Assembly (NCBI GenBank): GCA_023250385.1
Contig: JAHFAU010000013.1
Location: forward strand, 1-21,224
DNA length: 21,224 nt
Direction of reading: 5' to 3'
Origin: Anaerolineales bacterium
Lineage (GTDB): Bacteria > Chloroflexota > Anaerolineae > Anaerolineales > E44-bin32
The notes beneath the pieces are model-generated. The model did no database searches. It had not been told where the DNA came from and worked only from the letters and a program-made list of their open reading frames with translations. This document shows, piece by piece, positions 1-7,977 of this stretch. Within the stretch, counting starts at the first letter, position 1, and every line of letters begins with the position of its first letter. The position numbers and the translations under genes were made by a program.

Positions 1-147
1 GTTGATTGTGCCGCCCCTGGCGAAGGTAATCATGCCCCCTGAGGGCGAATAGATGTTTCCGGCGAGACCGGCTCGACTTTAAACCGCTGCAGCTGAACGA
101 AGGAGAGGAAAACCCTACCTCATGGAGGAAGACCTCAGTTTGTTGGA
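1..147 (-). other. Unassigned edge region downstream of the broken GH13 gene
   Basis: No gene is clear here. On the minus strand a reading frame is open from about base 78 to the window edge. It includes an ATG at 33 that would give MITFARGGTIN before the edge. An AGGGGG lies only one base before this ATG, which is too close for a good ribosome site. It could be the start of a neighbouring gene or chance. The sequence shows no similarity to the missing part of GH13 enzymes, so the GH13 gene does not continue here in another frame. Confidence 0.2.
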
Positions 148-609
148 TCAGTCCTTGACAGGCGCAGTGCTTTCATAGATTGTAGGCAATCCTCCGTTTG
201 GGCCGGGGTCTCGCCAGATATACCAGTCGCGCTTCGGGTTTTGGCGGTCCTTCCGTGACTGCTGAAACCATGGATGCTGCTCGGAAGTATGGTTGGGCAC
301 GAAGTCCAGCAGCACCCGCAGCCCGCGCTGATGGGCAGATTGGAGCAGCCGGTCCAGCGTGTCCAGCGAGCCCAGCTCCGGATGGATATCGGTGTAGTCG
401 CTGACGTCGTAGCCCCAGTCGGCCATCGGGGAGGGGAAGCAGGGGCTGATCCACAAGGCATCCACCCCCAGATCCTGGAAGTAATCGAGCCGGTCGATAA
501 TCCCTTGCAGGTCGCCCTTACCGTTTCCGGTGCTGTCCTGAAAGCTGAGCGGGTAGATTTGGTAGAAGACGGCCTGCTTCCACCAGGGGGTTGCTGGCGT
601 GTCGGACAT
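148..609 (-). pseudogene. Truncated GH13 alpha-glucosidase (N-terminal fragment)
   Basis: The 153-residue product starts like an oligo-1,6-glucosidase/alpha-glucosidase of family GH13: WWKQAVFYQIYPLSFQD near the N-terminus, then GDLQGIIDRLDYFQDLGVD, WISPCFPSPMADWGYDV, and conserved region I as DFVPNH (Asp102 to His107). The match holds to about residue 140 (WYIWRDPGPNGG). After that the sequence becomes unrelated (LPTIYES...) and stops. Intact enzymes of this family have more than 500 residues. The catalytic Asp and Glu of regions II to IV are therefore missing and the product should be inactive. It is last in the sugar operon, 239 bases after the GH15 gene. No good ribosome site precedes its ATG. 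The break at about 185-195 looks like a deletion or insertion junction. An assembly error is the main alternative. Confidence 0.8.
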
Positions 610-848
610 GCGACAGGGTTGTGGTTAGCCCTTGACCGAGCTCGGCTTCAATCTGCACCGGCTGCCCGCCGCTTTATGCGGTCAGCTGGTCAGCGATCTG
701 AGTCAACGCTTGAAGCTGATGCTATTCTATGTCCGCGGCGCGGTCAAGGAATTCGGCTGGTGAGTGCGCAAGGTTGCCCATAATGCCATGCAGGGGATTG
801 CGAAGGGCGGGATGAGATGGTTGGAGCCCACGCCCCGCAAACTGCCTA

Positions 849-2657
849 CTATTCGCTGAACCTGGACAAGGCGTTGCCACCTGAGCGCTGCCTCCCATTG
901 TCAAGCGCCAGCGCGGCCTCGATCAATCCCAGATGGCTGAATCCTTGGGGGAAGTTGCCGATGAGTCTGCCAGCGGCGGGGTCGTATATTTCGCTATAGA
1001 GGCCCAGCGGGCTCTGCTTCTGACGCAGCTCTTCGAAAAGCTGCGTCGCTTCCTCGTGCTCGCCCGCAAGGGCCAGGGCCTGCACCAGCCAGAAGCCGAG
1101 CATCACAAAGGATTCGTCCGGCCCGCGGCGGCTATCGGGTGGCAAGTGACGGAAGACGTACGGCCCCTCTGCCAGCGCGCGACGGATGGCTGCTATCGTC
1201 GCCTGTGTGCGGGGCTCGCCAGCTTCCGCAAAGCCAAGGGCCGCGATCCGGAGCAACGCGGCGTCGAGCGAAGGGCCGCCGTAATACATGGAGTACCCTT
1301 GTAAGGCTTCGTTCCACCCCTTGGCTTCGATGTCGGCGCGTACCAAGTCCGCTTCTGCGAGCCAGCGTGCTGTCGATTGCTCATCCTGCTGCCGCGCGAG
1401 TTCCGACCCTCGCGCCAAAGCAACCCAGGCCATGACTTTACTGTAGACGTGGTGCTCACGAGCGATGCGCGGTTCCCAGATGCCGGAGTCGGGCTCGCGC
1501 CAATGGGCTTCCACCCAGCCGACCTGCTCGACCAGTAAACGCCACACGGCGGGCTCGATCTGGCCACCGCTGCGCCAGTAGCGCCAAACCAAATCAACGA
1601 AGGCCCCGAAAACGTCCAGCTGGTGCTGCGTTGAGGCGCCGTTGCCGATGCGCACCGGTCGCGATCCGCGGTAGCCATCGAGGTGATCGAGGGTGAACTC
1701 CGGGATCACCTTTCGCCCGTCGAGGTCGAACATCACCGCCAGCGGCTGGCCGGATGGGCAAACTTCGGTCAGCCAATTCAGATAGCGCTGCGTTTCCTTC
1801 CTCGACCCCAGGCGAAGCAACGCGCCGAGCATGTAGCACGAGTCGCGCACCCACGAATAGCGGTAGTCCCAGTTCCCCTGGCCGCCCACCCACTGGGGCA
1901 GGCTCGTGGTCGCGGCGGCCAGCGGCGCTCCGATGGGCGTGTGAATCAATAGATAGAGTGTCAACGCCGAGCGAATCACGTCGGCCTGGTACGGGCCTGT
2001 GTAATGCAGACCACGGGCCTTTGCCCGCCAGAAGTCGATGGTCGTCGTCAGAAGGTGCTGCGCTTGACGCAAGTCGGGCGGATCCTCGCCGGGGGTCAAC
2101 GCGAGCCAGGCGGGTCGATCCGAAGAAAGCTGGATGAGGTACCGCGCCTCCTCTAATGAAATCTGACTCTCTATGATCGGCGCGTCCAGCGTCAACGAGT
2201 GCTCATGTCCGGCAACTCCCGTGGGCGTGGCTCGGAGATCCGGGCTGCGGCGCGCGTAGTCGGGCCGGGGTGTAAACCGGCAAATAAACGTCGTCGTTCC
2301 GCTCACCGCTTCGAGCTTTCGCAACAGGACTGGCCTGGGGGCCGAGGGTGGCATGAAGTCCGTAAGTCGGACAACGGACTCACCATCCTCGTACGTGGTC
2401 ACCAAGACATTGCTTTCGGGGACATACTCAGCCCGCGAAGTGAATGGAATGGCGGGATGCAGAGCCCACGCGCCGCCGCGCTGAGCGTCCAGCAGCGCAG
2501 CGAACACAGATGATGAATCGAAGCGCGGCAGGCACAACCAGTCCACGGACCCATCTCGAGCGATGAGCGCGGCGGTCCGGCCGTCGCCAACAACGCCGTA
2601 ATCCTCTAGCGGGCGGTAACTGTCAGGCATTTGGCTGTCGTTCGAGGGGAAGGCCAT
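849..2657 (-). CDS. GH15 family glucoamylase/trehalase-like glycoside hydrolase
   Basis: This 602-residue protein is a bacterial GH15 enzyme, which hydrolyses alpha-glucosidic bonds with inversion (glucoamylase, or trehalase in the TreH branch). The N-terminal part (about 10-250) is the beta-sandwich, opening with the typical LEDYGVVGDGRTAALIARDG and VDWLCLPRFDSSS. The (alpha/alpha)6 barrel follows, with GNWDYRYSWVRD. The expected general acid is Glu395 in SGIWEPR. The expected general base is Glu556 in YSEIYD, just before GNFPQGFSHLGLIEAAL. Both are present, so it should be active. Length is normal for the family and there is no signal peptide, so it probably acts in the cytoplasm on imported sugar. 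It starts 15 bases after the beta-helix gene. A second ATG nine codons in (MPDSYRPLEDYG) is an equally plausible start, and neither has a clear ribosome site. Sequence alone does not settle trehalose against maltose/dextrin. Confidence 0.92.
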   Translation of the reverse strand: MAFPSNDSQMPDSYRPLEDYGVVGDGRTAALIARDGSVDWLCLPRFDSSSVFAALLDAQRGGAWALHPAIPFTSRAEYVPESNVLVTTYEDGESVVRLTDFMPPSAPRPVLLRKLEAVSGTTTFICRFTPRPDYARRSPDLRATPTGVAGHEHSLTLDAPIIESQISLEEARYLIQLSSDRPAWLALTPGEDPPDLRQAQHLLTTTIDFWRAKARGLHYTGPYQADVIRSALTLYLLIHTPIGAPLAAATTSLPQWVGGQGNWDYRYSWVRDSCYMLGALLRLGSRKETQRYLNWLTEVCPSGQPLAVMFDLDGRKVIPEFTLDHLDGYRGSRPVRIGNGASTQHQLDVFGAFVDLVWRYWRSGGQIEPAVWRLLVEQVGWVEAHWREPDSGIWEPRIAREHHVYSKVMAWVALARGSELARQQDEQSTARWLAEADLVRADIEAKGWNEALQGYSMYYGGPSLDAALLRIAALGFAEAGEPRTQATIAAIRRALAEGPYVFRHLPPDSRRGPDESFVMLGFWLVQALALAGEHEEATQLFEELRQKQSPLGLYSEIYDPAAGRLIGNFPQGFSHLGLIEAALALDNGRQRSGGNALSRFSE

Positions 2658-2672
2658 CTGGCGGGTAGGCCG

Positions 2673-4079
2673 TCACGGGAAGGCGGCGTCATGCACGGAG
2701 GCGTGGTGCAGAACCTCGATTCCCTGCCCGAGGCTGTTCGCACGGAGGATCGCCTCGGCGTAGTACTCAACCCGAATGGAGTGTGCCGTACCGAGCGGCC
2801 CAGGCCGGGTGTCGCTGATGCGATTCTCCGCAGCGTTGACCAGTGACATGTCCACCACGTACAGCCCGGCGTCGGCGTTATCGATCAACGTGTTTCCCTC
2901 CACGGTGGCCATCGACATCTCAGTGATGGCGATGCCCCGCGAATCGTTGCCCATCACCCGGTTGCCGATGATTTGCGCCTCGGCGTTGTGAAGCAGGACC
3001 CCCTCCCGTGCGTGGCCGGAGATCGAGTTGTAGGCGATCACGGATGCTGGGCGGCTGTGGGTATTGGCGAGCTCGATTCCTTTCCCATAGGGACCGCGCG
3101 TATCTCTCAACTCATTCTCGACGATGCGGGCCTGCGCCCGCGAGACTCGGATCGCGGCCAGCCACGCGCCGATGATCCGGTTCCCGGTGAGGGTGACGGC
3201 CTCGCTTTCCTCGATCAGCACGCCAAAGTACCCGCCCTCGATCACGAGACCCTCCAGCCTGACATCTTGGGCGCCATAGATACTCACGACGGCACCGTCG
3301 TCGGCGGCCGTCAGACGTACGGTTCCCGGCTGGACGGCGCGCAGGGAGAGCGATTGGCGGATGTGGAAGGGGCCGACGTGTTCGCCGGGCGATACGAGGA
3401 TCGATGCCATGCGCGGCGCGGCGTCGATGGCGGCCTGCAGGCTTGGGAAATCGGCCGGCACGTGCAGCGTGTGCGTCTGCTGGTAGATCCACACGGCGCC
3501 GAATATGAATCCCGCAAGCGCGGCCATTCCGGCCAGGAGTCTGGACAGAACGGTGAGGCGCGGGACCCGCTGCAGGGAAATGAGGGTTGCCCGGAGCAAC
3601 CCCGGCGGCGCCAGCCTCCACAGCGCCAGACCCATCAACGCCAAGACAGCCGTGTTCAGCCAGAAGTGGACGAGAAAGATCGGCCAGCCCGTCGCGTTGG
3701 GCAGCAGACCCGGGGGAGGGTGCAAGCCAAATTGATAGTACGGGTCAAAGAGATATTGGTAGAGCTTGATGATGTGCTCGGCGGAGTGGTATCCCTGAAA
3801 CAGGATCAGGCCGACAAGCAGCCGAAGCCCGCCGCGGTCGACGCTCTCCTGCCGGGAGGCTTTTCGATAGCGCAGCCACAGCAGGAGCAAAGCGAGCTCC
3901 AGCCCGACGTTGTAAAGGAAGTGGACCCATTCGAAGTCGAAGACGCTGCCCAGCAGGCCATGCGCCTCGGGCGGGCGAAGATCAAGCCAATAGATCTGGA
4001 CGACCTGGGCGACATGCTCCGCGTAGTGAGCGGATTGCACGGCGACAGCGGCGGCCAGCAGCGCGAAGAGGCGCTTCAT
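2673..4079 (-). CDS. Membrane-anchored right-handed beta-helix (NosD-like) protein with duplicated HxAEH membrane module
   Basis: The product has 468 residues. The ATG at 4079 was chosen because it starts a hydrophobic segment and overlaps the upstream permease stop as ATGA; a longer frame from 4190 lies inside the permease gene. Residues 1-200 hold about five membrane segments. Residues 205-450 form a repetitive beta-helix of the NosD/pectate-lyase type, with periodic units such as VTLTGNRIIG, VIAYNSISG and ATVEGNTLIDN. Such domains often bind or cut polysaccharides and probably lie outside the cell here. The membrane part is a tandem repeat: HYAEHVAQVVQIYWL (His18, Glu21, His22) with VHFLYN (His53) in copy one, and HSAEHIIKLYQYLF (His98, Glu101, His102) with VHFWLN (His138) in copy two. 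The regular His/Glu pattern suggests a metal or cofactor site, which is inference. I do not recognise the N-terminal family. Its place between permeases and a GH15 enzyme suggests a role in glucan handling. Confidence 0.75.
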   Translation of the reverse strand: MKRLFALLAAAVAVQSAHYAEHVAQVVQIYWLDLRPPEAHGLLGSVFDFEWVHFLYNVGLELALLLLWLRYRKASRQESVDRGGLRLLVGLILFQGYHSAEHIIKLYQYLFDPYYQFGLHPPPGLLPNATGWPIFLVHFWLNTAVLALMGLALWRLAPPGLLRATLISLQRVPRLTVLSRLLAGMAALAGFIFGAVWIYQQTHTLHVPADFPSLQAAIDAAPRMASILVSPGEHVGPFHIRQSLSLRAVQPGTVRLTAADDGAVVSIYGAQDVRLEGLVIEGGYFGVLIEESEAVTLTGNRIIGAWLAAIRVSRAQARIVENELRDTRGPYGKGIELANTHSRPASVIAYNSISGHAREGVLLHNAEAQIIGNRVMGNDSRGIAITEMSMATVEGNTLIDNADAGLYVVDMSLVNAAENRISDTRPGPLGTAHSIRVEYYAEAILRANSLGQGIEVLHHASVHDAAFP

Positions 4080-5023
4080 CCCTTGATCGCGCCGGCGGTG
4101 ATGCCGCGGACGAAATAGCGCTGCAGGGCGAAGAATACAAGCAGCGGGACCGACATCGTGATGAAGGCGCCGGCCGCCAGCAAGTGCCATTCTGCACCGT
4201 AGCTTCCGATCAGCGCCTGGATGCTAACAGTCAGCGGGCGCTTGGTGACATCCTGCAGGAGAATGAGCGCGTTCATCAAGTCGTTCCACACCCACATGAA
4301 CTGGAAGATGGTGAGCGAGGCCAGAGCCGGCACGGAGAGCGGCAGGGCAATGCGGGCGAAGATGGCGAAGTTTGAGGCCCCGTCAATCCTTGCGGACTCA
4401 AACAGCTCCCGCGGCAGACTGATGAAGAAGTTACGCAGCAGGTAGATGGCAAAGGGAAGACCGTAGCCAGTGTGAGCAAGCCAGATGCCAAGAAAGGACC
4501 CGGTCAGTCGCACGTCGATGTCGGAGAGGAACGGGACCCAATCGAGCTTGAAGTAGCCGACGGGATCGTTGAACATGCGCAGGACGGGCACCCAGGTCGC
4601 CTCAAGTGGGATGATCAGGAGGGCAATCACGATCAGGAAGAGCGTGTCGCGGCCGCGGAACCGGAGCCAGGCGAAGGCATAGCCTGCTAGCGCCCCCAAC
4701 ATGACTGGCAGGACTGTGGAAGGGACAGTGATGAGTAGGCTGTTGACAAAGCTTCGGCCGAAGCCCTGGGCTGTGAGCACCTGGAGGTAGTTGCCGATGG
4801 TGTACGCCGGACGGAACAGGGAGGTCCACCAACCCGAAGCGGCGATATCGGCCGGAGGGCGCCAGGAGGTAATGAACAGGCCGAGTGAAGGGATGAGCCA
4901 AGTGATGCCTAGCCCGACCAAGGCGATATGGATTGCGACCCGCCCGAGTAGCCGAAGGACGCGTGCGCTCGGCCGCGCCGAGTCCTGGAGGGGTGGTCGG
5001 GGATGAGCGCCGGAGATGCTCAT
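4076..5023 (-). CDS. Carbohydrate ABC transporter permease (MalG/AglG-like)
   Basis: This 315-residue inner-membrane protein has six predicted membrane segments and the cytoplasmic EAA loop ESARIDGASNFAIFARIALP (Glu209 on), which docks the transport ATPase. It belongs to the MalG-type half of sugar ABC importers. The extended region between segments and the sequence YLLRNFFISLPRELFESA resemble AglG of alpha-glucoside systems. The start at 5023 follows GGAGGAGG at good spacing and overlaps the stop of the first permease as ATGA. A longer frame up to 5407 overlaps that permease and is not used. The stop overlaps the start of the beta-helix gene in the same way, so the three genes are probably translationally coupled. 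Confidence 0.93.
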   Translation of the reverse strand: MSISGAHPRPPLQDSARPSARVLRLLGRVAIHIALVGLGITWLIPSLGLFITSWRPPADIAASGWWTSLFRPAYTIGNYLQVLTAQGFGRSFVNSLLITVPSTVLPVMLGALAGYAFAWLRFRGRDTLFLIVIALLIIPLEATWVPVLRMFNDPVGYFKLDWVPFLSDIDVRLTGSFLGIWLAHTGYGLPFAIYLLRNFFISLPRELFESARIDGASNFAIFARIALPLSVPALASLTIFQFMWVWNDLMNALILLQDVTKRPLTVSIQALIGSYGAEWHLLAAGAFITMSVPLLVFFALQRYFVRGITAGAIKG

Positions 5024-5928
5024 CGCAGGGCCTCCTCCGACCGGAAGCGTCGTATCTGGAACAGAATGATCGGAGCCACTAAGATCAACAGGATCACGGC
5101 CACCGCGCTGCCGTAACCAGCTCGTGAGTTGTTGAACACTTCCCAGAACATGGTGAAGGCGATGGTCCGGCTGGCGTTGCGCGGGCCTCCCTGAGTCATC
5201 ACCAGCACCAGGTCCAGCATCTTCAGCGCGTTGATGACCATCGTGACGGCGACGACCCCGATGGGCAGGATCATCATTGGGAGGGTGATGCGCCAAAAGG
5301 TCTGCCAGGCGCTGGCGCCGTCGACGGCCGCCGCCTCCAGCACCTCCCGGTCGAGCGACTTGTACGCGGCAGATAGTACCGTCATCGCCAGGCCCGTCCA
5401 GATCCAAATCCCGGCACCGATCAAAGCGATGTTCACCAGGCTCGTTCGACCGAGCCAGGCAACCGGCTCGAGATCAGGCAAAATGGCGGTCAGCACGGCG
5501 TTCACGACGCCAATGGTCGGGTCGGGGCTGTAGACAAAGCGGAAGATTACCGACGTGGCAGTTGCGGAGATGACCATCGGGACGAAGATCACGGCCTTGA
5601 TCAGTGGTTCGTAGCGGACGCGGTCGGCGAGCACGGCGATCAACAAGCCGAGACTCACCGTCCCGCTGGTGAAGAGTAGCAACCATAGGACGTTGTTGAT
5701 CATGGCTCCAGAGGGGGGCCATTCGTCGAGGTTCAGGAAGTAGGAGTCTCGCGTGAAGAGTTGGACATAGTTCTGGAGCCCAAGAAACTGCGTGGGGGTG
5801 AATCCCGTGCCACCATGCAAGCTAAGCCAAATGGTTTGAAAGATGGGCAGTACCAGGAACAACGACACCAGGAGGAGGGCGGGCAATAGAAACACCCATG
5901 CGCCCCAGCCCCGTTCACCACGCGACAT
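5020..5928 (-). CDS. Carbohydrate ABC transporter permease (MalF/AglF-like)
   Basis: This 302-residue inner-membrane protein has six predicted membrane segments and the EAA loop EAAAVDGASAWQTFWRITLP (from Glu198). It is the MalF-type partner of the following permease. The stretch with NNVLWLLLFTSGTVSLGLL, VLADRVRYEPLIKAVIF and VPMVISATATSVIFRFVYSP is close in style to AglF, the alpha-glucoside permease, and unlike shorter UgpA proteins. The start ATG follows GGAG at about six bases. It lies 263 bases after the binding-protein gene, across a strong hairpin. No ATPase gene is in the window; many such operons borrow a shared MsiK/MalK-type ATPase. Confidence 0.94.
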   Translation of the reverse strand: MSRGERGWGAWVFLLPALLLVSLFLVLPIFQTIWLSLHGGTGFTPTQFLGLQNYVQLFTRDSYFLNLDEWPPSGAMINNVLWLLLFTSGTVSLGLLIAVLADRVRYEPLIKAVIFVPMVISATATSVIFRFVYSPDPTIGVVNAVLTAILPDLEPVAWLGRTSLVNIALIGAGIWIWTGLAMTVLSAAYKSLDREVLEAAAVDGASAWQTFWRITLPMMILPIGVVAVTMVINALKMLDLVLVMTQGGPRNASRTIAFTMFWEVFNNSRAGYGSAVAVILLILVAPIILFQIRRFRSEEALR

Positions 5929-6041
5929 GCTATCTCCACTCTAGCCGAAGTGCCATACGAGGACCGAGGGCAGGCACGCGGCCGAAGCGCTAGCCGATGC
6001 CCCGCGGGTCGCTCGGATAGGTTCCGGACCAACGATGAACT

Positions 6042-6129
6042 GGACTCCTCGCTGCCTGAGGGCTCGGAGCGCCAGCTCAGAGGAACACCACCAGCGCACT
6101 ACTGAGCGAACCAAGCGAGCGAGGAGTCC
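6042..6129. repeat. 12-bp perfect inverted repeat in the binding-protein/permease gap
   Basis: GGACTCCTCGCT at 6042-6053 and its exact reverse complement AGCGAGGAGTCC at 6118-6129 bracket a 64-base stretch. That stretch contains a smaller pair (CTGAG at 6056-6060 and CTCAG at 6076-6080). In RNA this could form a long-range stem. It lies just downstream, in transcript direction, of the GC-rich hairpin at 6150-6178, so most of this 263-base gap appears structured. Confidence 0.6.
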
Positions 6130-6149
6130 CCGGGAGGAACCCCAGCGGT

Positions 6150-6178
6150 GAGGGGCCCCGACGAAGCCGGGGCCCCTC
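6150..6178 (-). terminator. Strong intercistronic hairpin after the solute-binding protein
   Basis: GAGGGGCCCCG and CGGGGCCCCTC form a perfect 11-bp stem around a seven-base loop, 13 bases after the binding-protein stop. There is no T-run on the minus strand, so full termination is unlikely. Hairpins here are common in sugar ABC operons, where they block 3' decay or let some polymerases through, giving more binding protein than permease. That role is inference. Confidence 0.65.
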
Positions 6179-6191
6179 TCTTGAGCCGACA

Positions 6192-7550
6192 TCAATACGA
6201 GCGGTCCGCCACCTCCTCCAGGAACGCGAGAATGGCGCCCACGTCATCGGGGTTCTCGATGAAATCTTGCAAGGCGACAAACATCGCATCCCCGCCGACC
6301 GCGCTTGGGGCCAAGTCCGACCCATCGAATACGAATGCGGCGGCCTGGGTCACCTGGGCAGCCTCAAGGCCCTTACAGGGCGGATAGACATCGAGCGATA
6401 CGTTCTTGTTGGGGGAAATGACGGAGCCCTTCTCGGCCGTGGCCCAGATGGTGCTGGCCTCCGCGCTGGCGAGGAAGCGGATGAACTCTCGCACCTCGGG
6501 CCGGTCTCGGAACACAACTGCCAGGTCCCCACCGCCGACCACGGGTTTGCCCCATTCCGAGGTGATCTCTGGGAAGGCGAAGAAAGCATAATCCTCGCCG
6601 CAGACCAGGTCGGGGAAGTTCTGCTCGCCGAAGGAGCTCATGAACCCGCCTTCGTAGTACATCTCCGCCGCTGGATCATCGCGCAGCACGACGTTGAAGG
6701 CGTCGATGAAGCCGGTAGAGAGAGTGCCCTCTACGCCGCCCGCCAGCTTAGTCGCGGGGTCGACGATCTCGCGCATGCGCGACATGGCCTCGACGACGGT
6801 TGGGTCGGTCCATTCCACCTCATGCGTGACGAACAGCTTCTGGTAGTTGCTTGAGCCGGCGATGCGGACGTAGATGTTCTCAAACCAGTCGGTCAGGGTC
6901 CAGCCGTCCAGCGCTCCAATGGAGTACGGTGTCTGACCGGCGGCGACGTAACCATCGGCAATCGCCAGCAGATCACCCCACGTTTCGGGCGGCTGAACGC
7001 CCAAAGCCTCAAACGAGGCAGGCTTGTACCAGAACGTGCTCTTGGAGTTGGCCTTCACGGTCAGGCCGAAGAACTGGCCGTCTACTGTACCCAGGTCAAT
7101 CCAGGCCTGAGAGTAGTTTTCGGCCAGGAGGTCCGGCGGGAGGATCTCATCCCCGCGCACGCCGTCGAGCGGCAGGATGGCGCCCTGGCGAGCGAACTCC
7201 GCCATCACGCCAGGCCGCGAGGTCATGAGCACATCCGGTGGGTTTCCACCCGCTATGCGCGCCCGCACCACCACCTCGGGGACACGCGCTCCCTCGTAAA
7301 CGTAGGGGATCCCGGTCTTGGCCGTGAAGGCATCCAACACTTCTCGGAATCCGGCTTCCTCATCGCCGCCCCAGTTGGCCATCACGGTGACCGGCTCAAC
7401 TTCCGGCGGCGTTGTGGCGGCTGCCTGCACCGGGCCTGGCACCTCAACCGTCTGCACGATGACCTGGGGCGTGGGCTGCGCACAGGCGACCAAGATCAGG
7501 GCGCCGATGAGTATCGGAATCATCGTCGAAAGCAATCTCTTACTTGGCAT
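6192..7550 (-). CDS. Extracellular solute-binding lipoprotein of a sugar ABC transporter (AglE-like)
   Basis: This 452-residue protein starts with a lipoprotein signal: a basic N-terminus, a hydrophobic stretch and the lipobox LVAC with Cys23. A Thr/Pro-rich tether of about 30 residues follows. The mature part is a family 1 sugar-binding protein: VMANWGGDEEAGFREVLDAF, TGIPYVYEGAR, GGNPPDVLMTSRPGVMAEFA and GAILPLDG are typical and resemble alpha-glucoside binding proteins. It should sit on the outside of the membrane and deliver sugar to the two permeases. The ATG at 7550 was chosen over an upstream ATG at 7604 because GGAGGA lies five bases ahead of it and the signal peptide starts there. The substrate, probably an alpha-glucoside such as trehalose or maltose, is inferred from the GH15 and GH13 neighbours. 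Confidence 0.93.
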   Translation of the reverse strand: MPSKRLLSTMIPILIGALILVACAQPTPQVIVQTVEVPGPVQAAATTPPEVEPVTVMANWGGDEEAGFREVLDAFTAKTGIPYVYEGARVPEVVVRARIAGGNPPDVLMTSRPGVMAEFARQGAILPLDGVRGDEILPPDLLAENYSQAWIDLGTVDGQFFGLTVKANSKSTFWYKPASFEALGVQPPETWGDLLAIADGYVAAGQTPYSIGALDGWTLTDWFENIYVRIAGSSNYQKLFVTHEVEWTDPTVVEAMSRMREIVDPATKLAGGVEGTLSTGFIDAFNVVLRDDPAAEMYYEGGFMSSFGEQNFPDLVCGEDYAFFAFPEITSEWGKPVVGGGDLAVVFRDRPEVREFIRFLASAEASTIWATAEKGSVISPNKNVSLDVYPPCKGLEAAQVTQAAAFVFDGSDLAPSAVGGDAMFVALQDFIENPDDVGAILAFLEEVADRSY

Positions 7551-7560
7551 GTTCTCCTCC
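7551..7560 (-). promoter_or_regulatory. Shine-Dalgarno site of the solute-binding protein gene
   Basis: On the minus strand GGAGGAGAAC directly precedes the ATG at 7550. The GGAGGA core and short spacing fix this start. Confidence 0.85.
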
Positions 7561-7630
7561 ATATCGAATGAAAACAGAGCCGTTAGGGTCGATGGAGCAA
7601 GCAAAGCTCGGGATCGATTGAAACCAGGCT

Positions 7631-7641
7631 CACCTCCTTTC
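7631..7641 (-). promoter_or_regulatory. Orphan perfect Shine-Dalgarno sequence in the operon leader
   Basis: The minus strand reads GAAAGGAGGTG, an exact complement of the usual 16S rRNA 3' tail. No ATG follows at normal spacing. A GTG inside the motif would start a frame of only 16 codons. It could be a ribosome standby site, a leader-peptide signal or chance. Confidence 0.35.
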
Positions 7642-7678
7642 GGCGTGGCAGATCACTCGGGATCCGGCGTTCGGTGGT

Positions 7679-7698
7679 CTTCCGGTAGGCACCGGAAG
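7679..7698 (-). other. Leader hairpin 1
   Basis: CTTCCGGT and ACCGGAAG form a perfect 8-bp stem with a four-base loop. No T-run follows on either strand, so it is not an obvious terminator. Confidence 0.5.
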
Positions 7699-7714
7699 TG
7701 AGTTGCGATCGTGA

Positions 7715-7731
7715 GATGGCAAAAGGCCATC
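7715..7731 (-). other. Leader hairpin 2
   Basis: GATGGC and GCCATC form a 6-bp stem around AAAAG. It lies 16 bases from hairpin 1. Function is unknown and it may be chance. Confidence 0.35.
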
Positions 7732-7948
7732 GATCTTCAAGCCACCTCGGAGTGCGAACGACTTTGTCGGGCGTGCGGGCTACACAGACGACTGGTCATC
7801 GGGCATTCGGGTGTTGCGTGCCCAAGTTAGTCGTTCCGGCCGCAAGGATCGTCTGACTACCTGCCACCAGCTTCCGGACGGTCTACTCTGGGATGAACGC
7901 CCGCCTTCGCAACGCGCCCGGGTGGAGATCGCCGGGAGTGTCGTGCGA

Positions 7949-7977
7949 ATTATAGCTCAATCATAGTGAGTCGCTGG
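7949..7977 (-). promoter_or_regulatory. Possible promoter for the sugar operon
   Basis: The minus strand carries a consensus TATAAT at 7954-7949. The expected -35 position (CCAGCG) is a poor match, so an activator would probably be needed. Transcription would start near 7942, far upstream of the first gene. Confidence 0.35.

Noticed and set aside
613..848. Search for a gene or mobile element between GH15 and the GH13 fragment
   Set aside because: Only short frames without similarity and a small direct repeat (GGTCAGC twice near 680) were seen. Nothing can be supported.
2973..4118. Long plus-strand frame of 381 codons opposite the beta-helix gene
   Set aside because: The product is low-complexity and charged with no domain. 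The minus strand encodes a coherent membrane plus beta-helix protein in a tight operon, so this is a shadow of GC-rich codon use.
5024..5407. 128-codon upstream extension of the second permease
   Set aside because: It overlaps the first permease gene and encodes Gly/Arg-rich sequence. The ATG at 5023 has a good ribosome site and the expected N-terminus.
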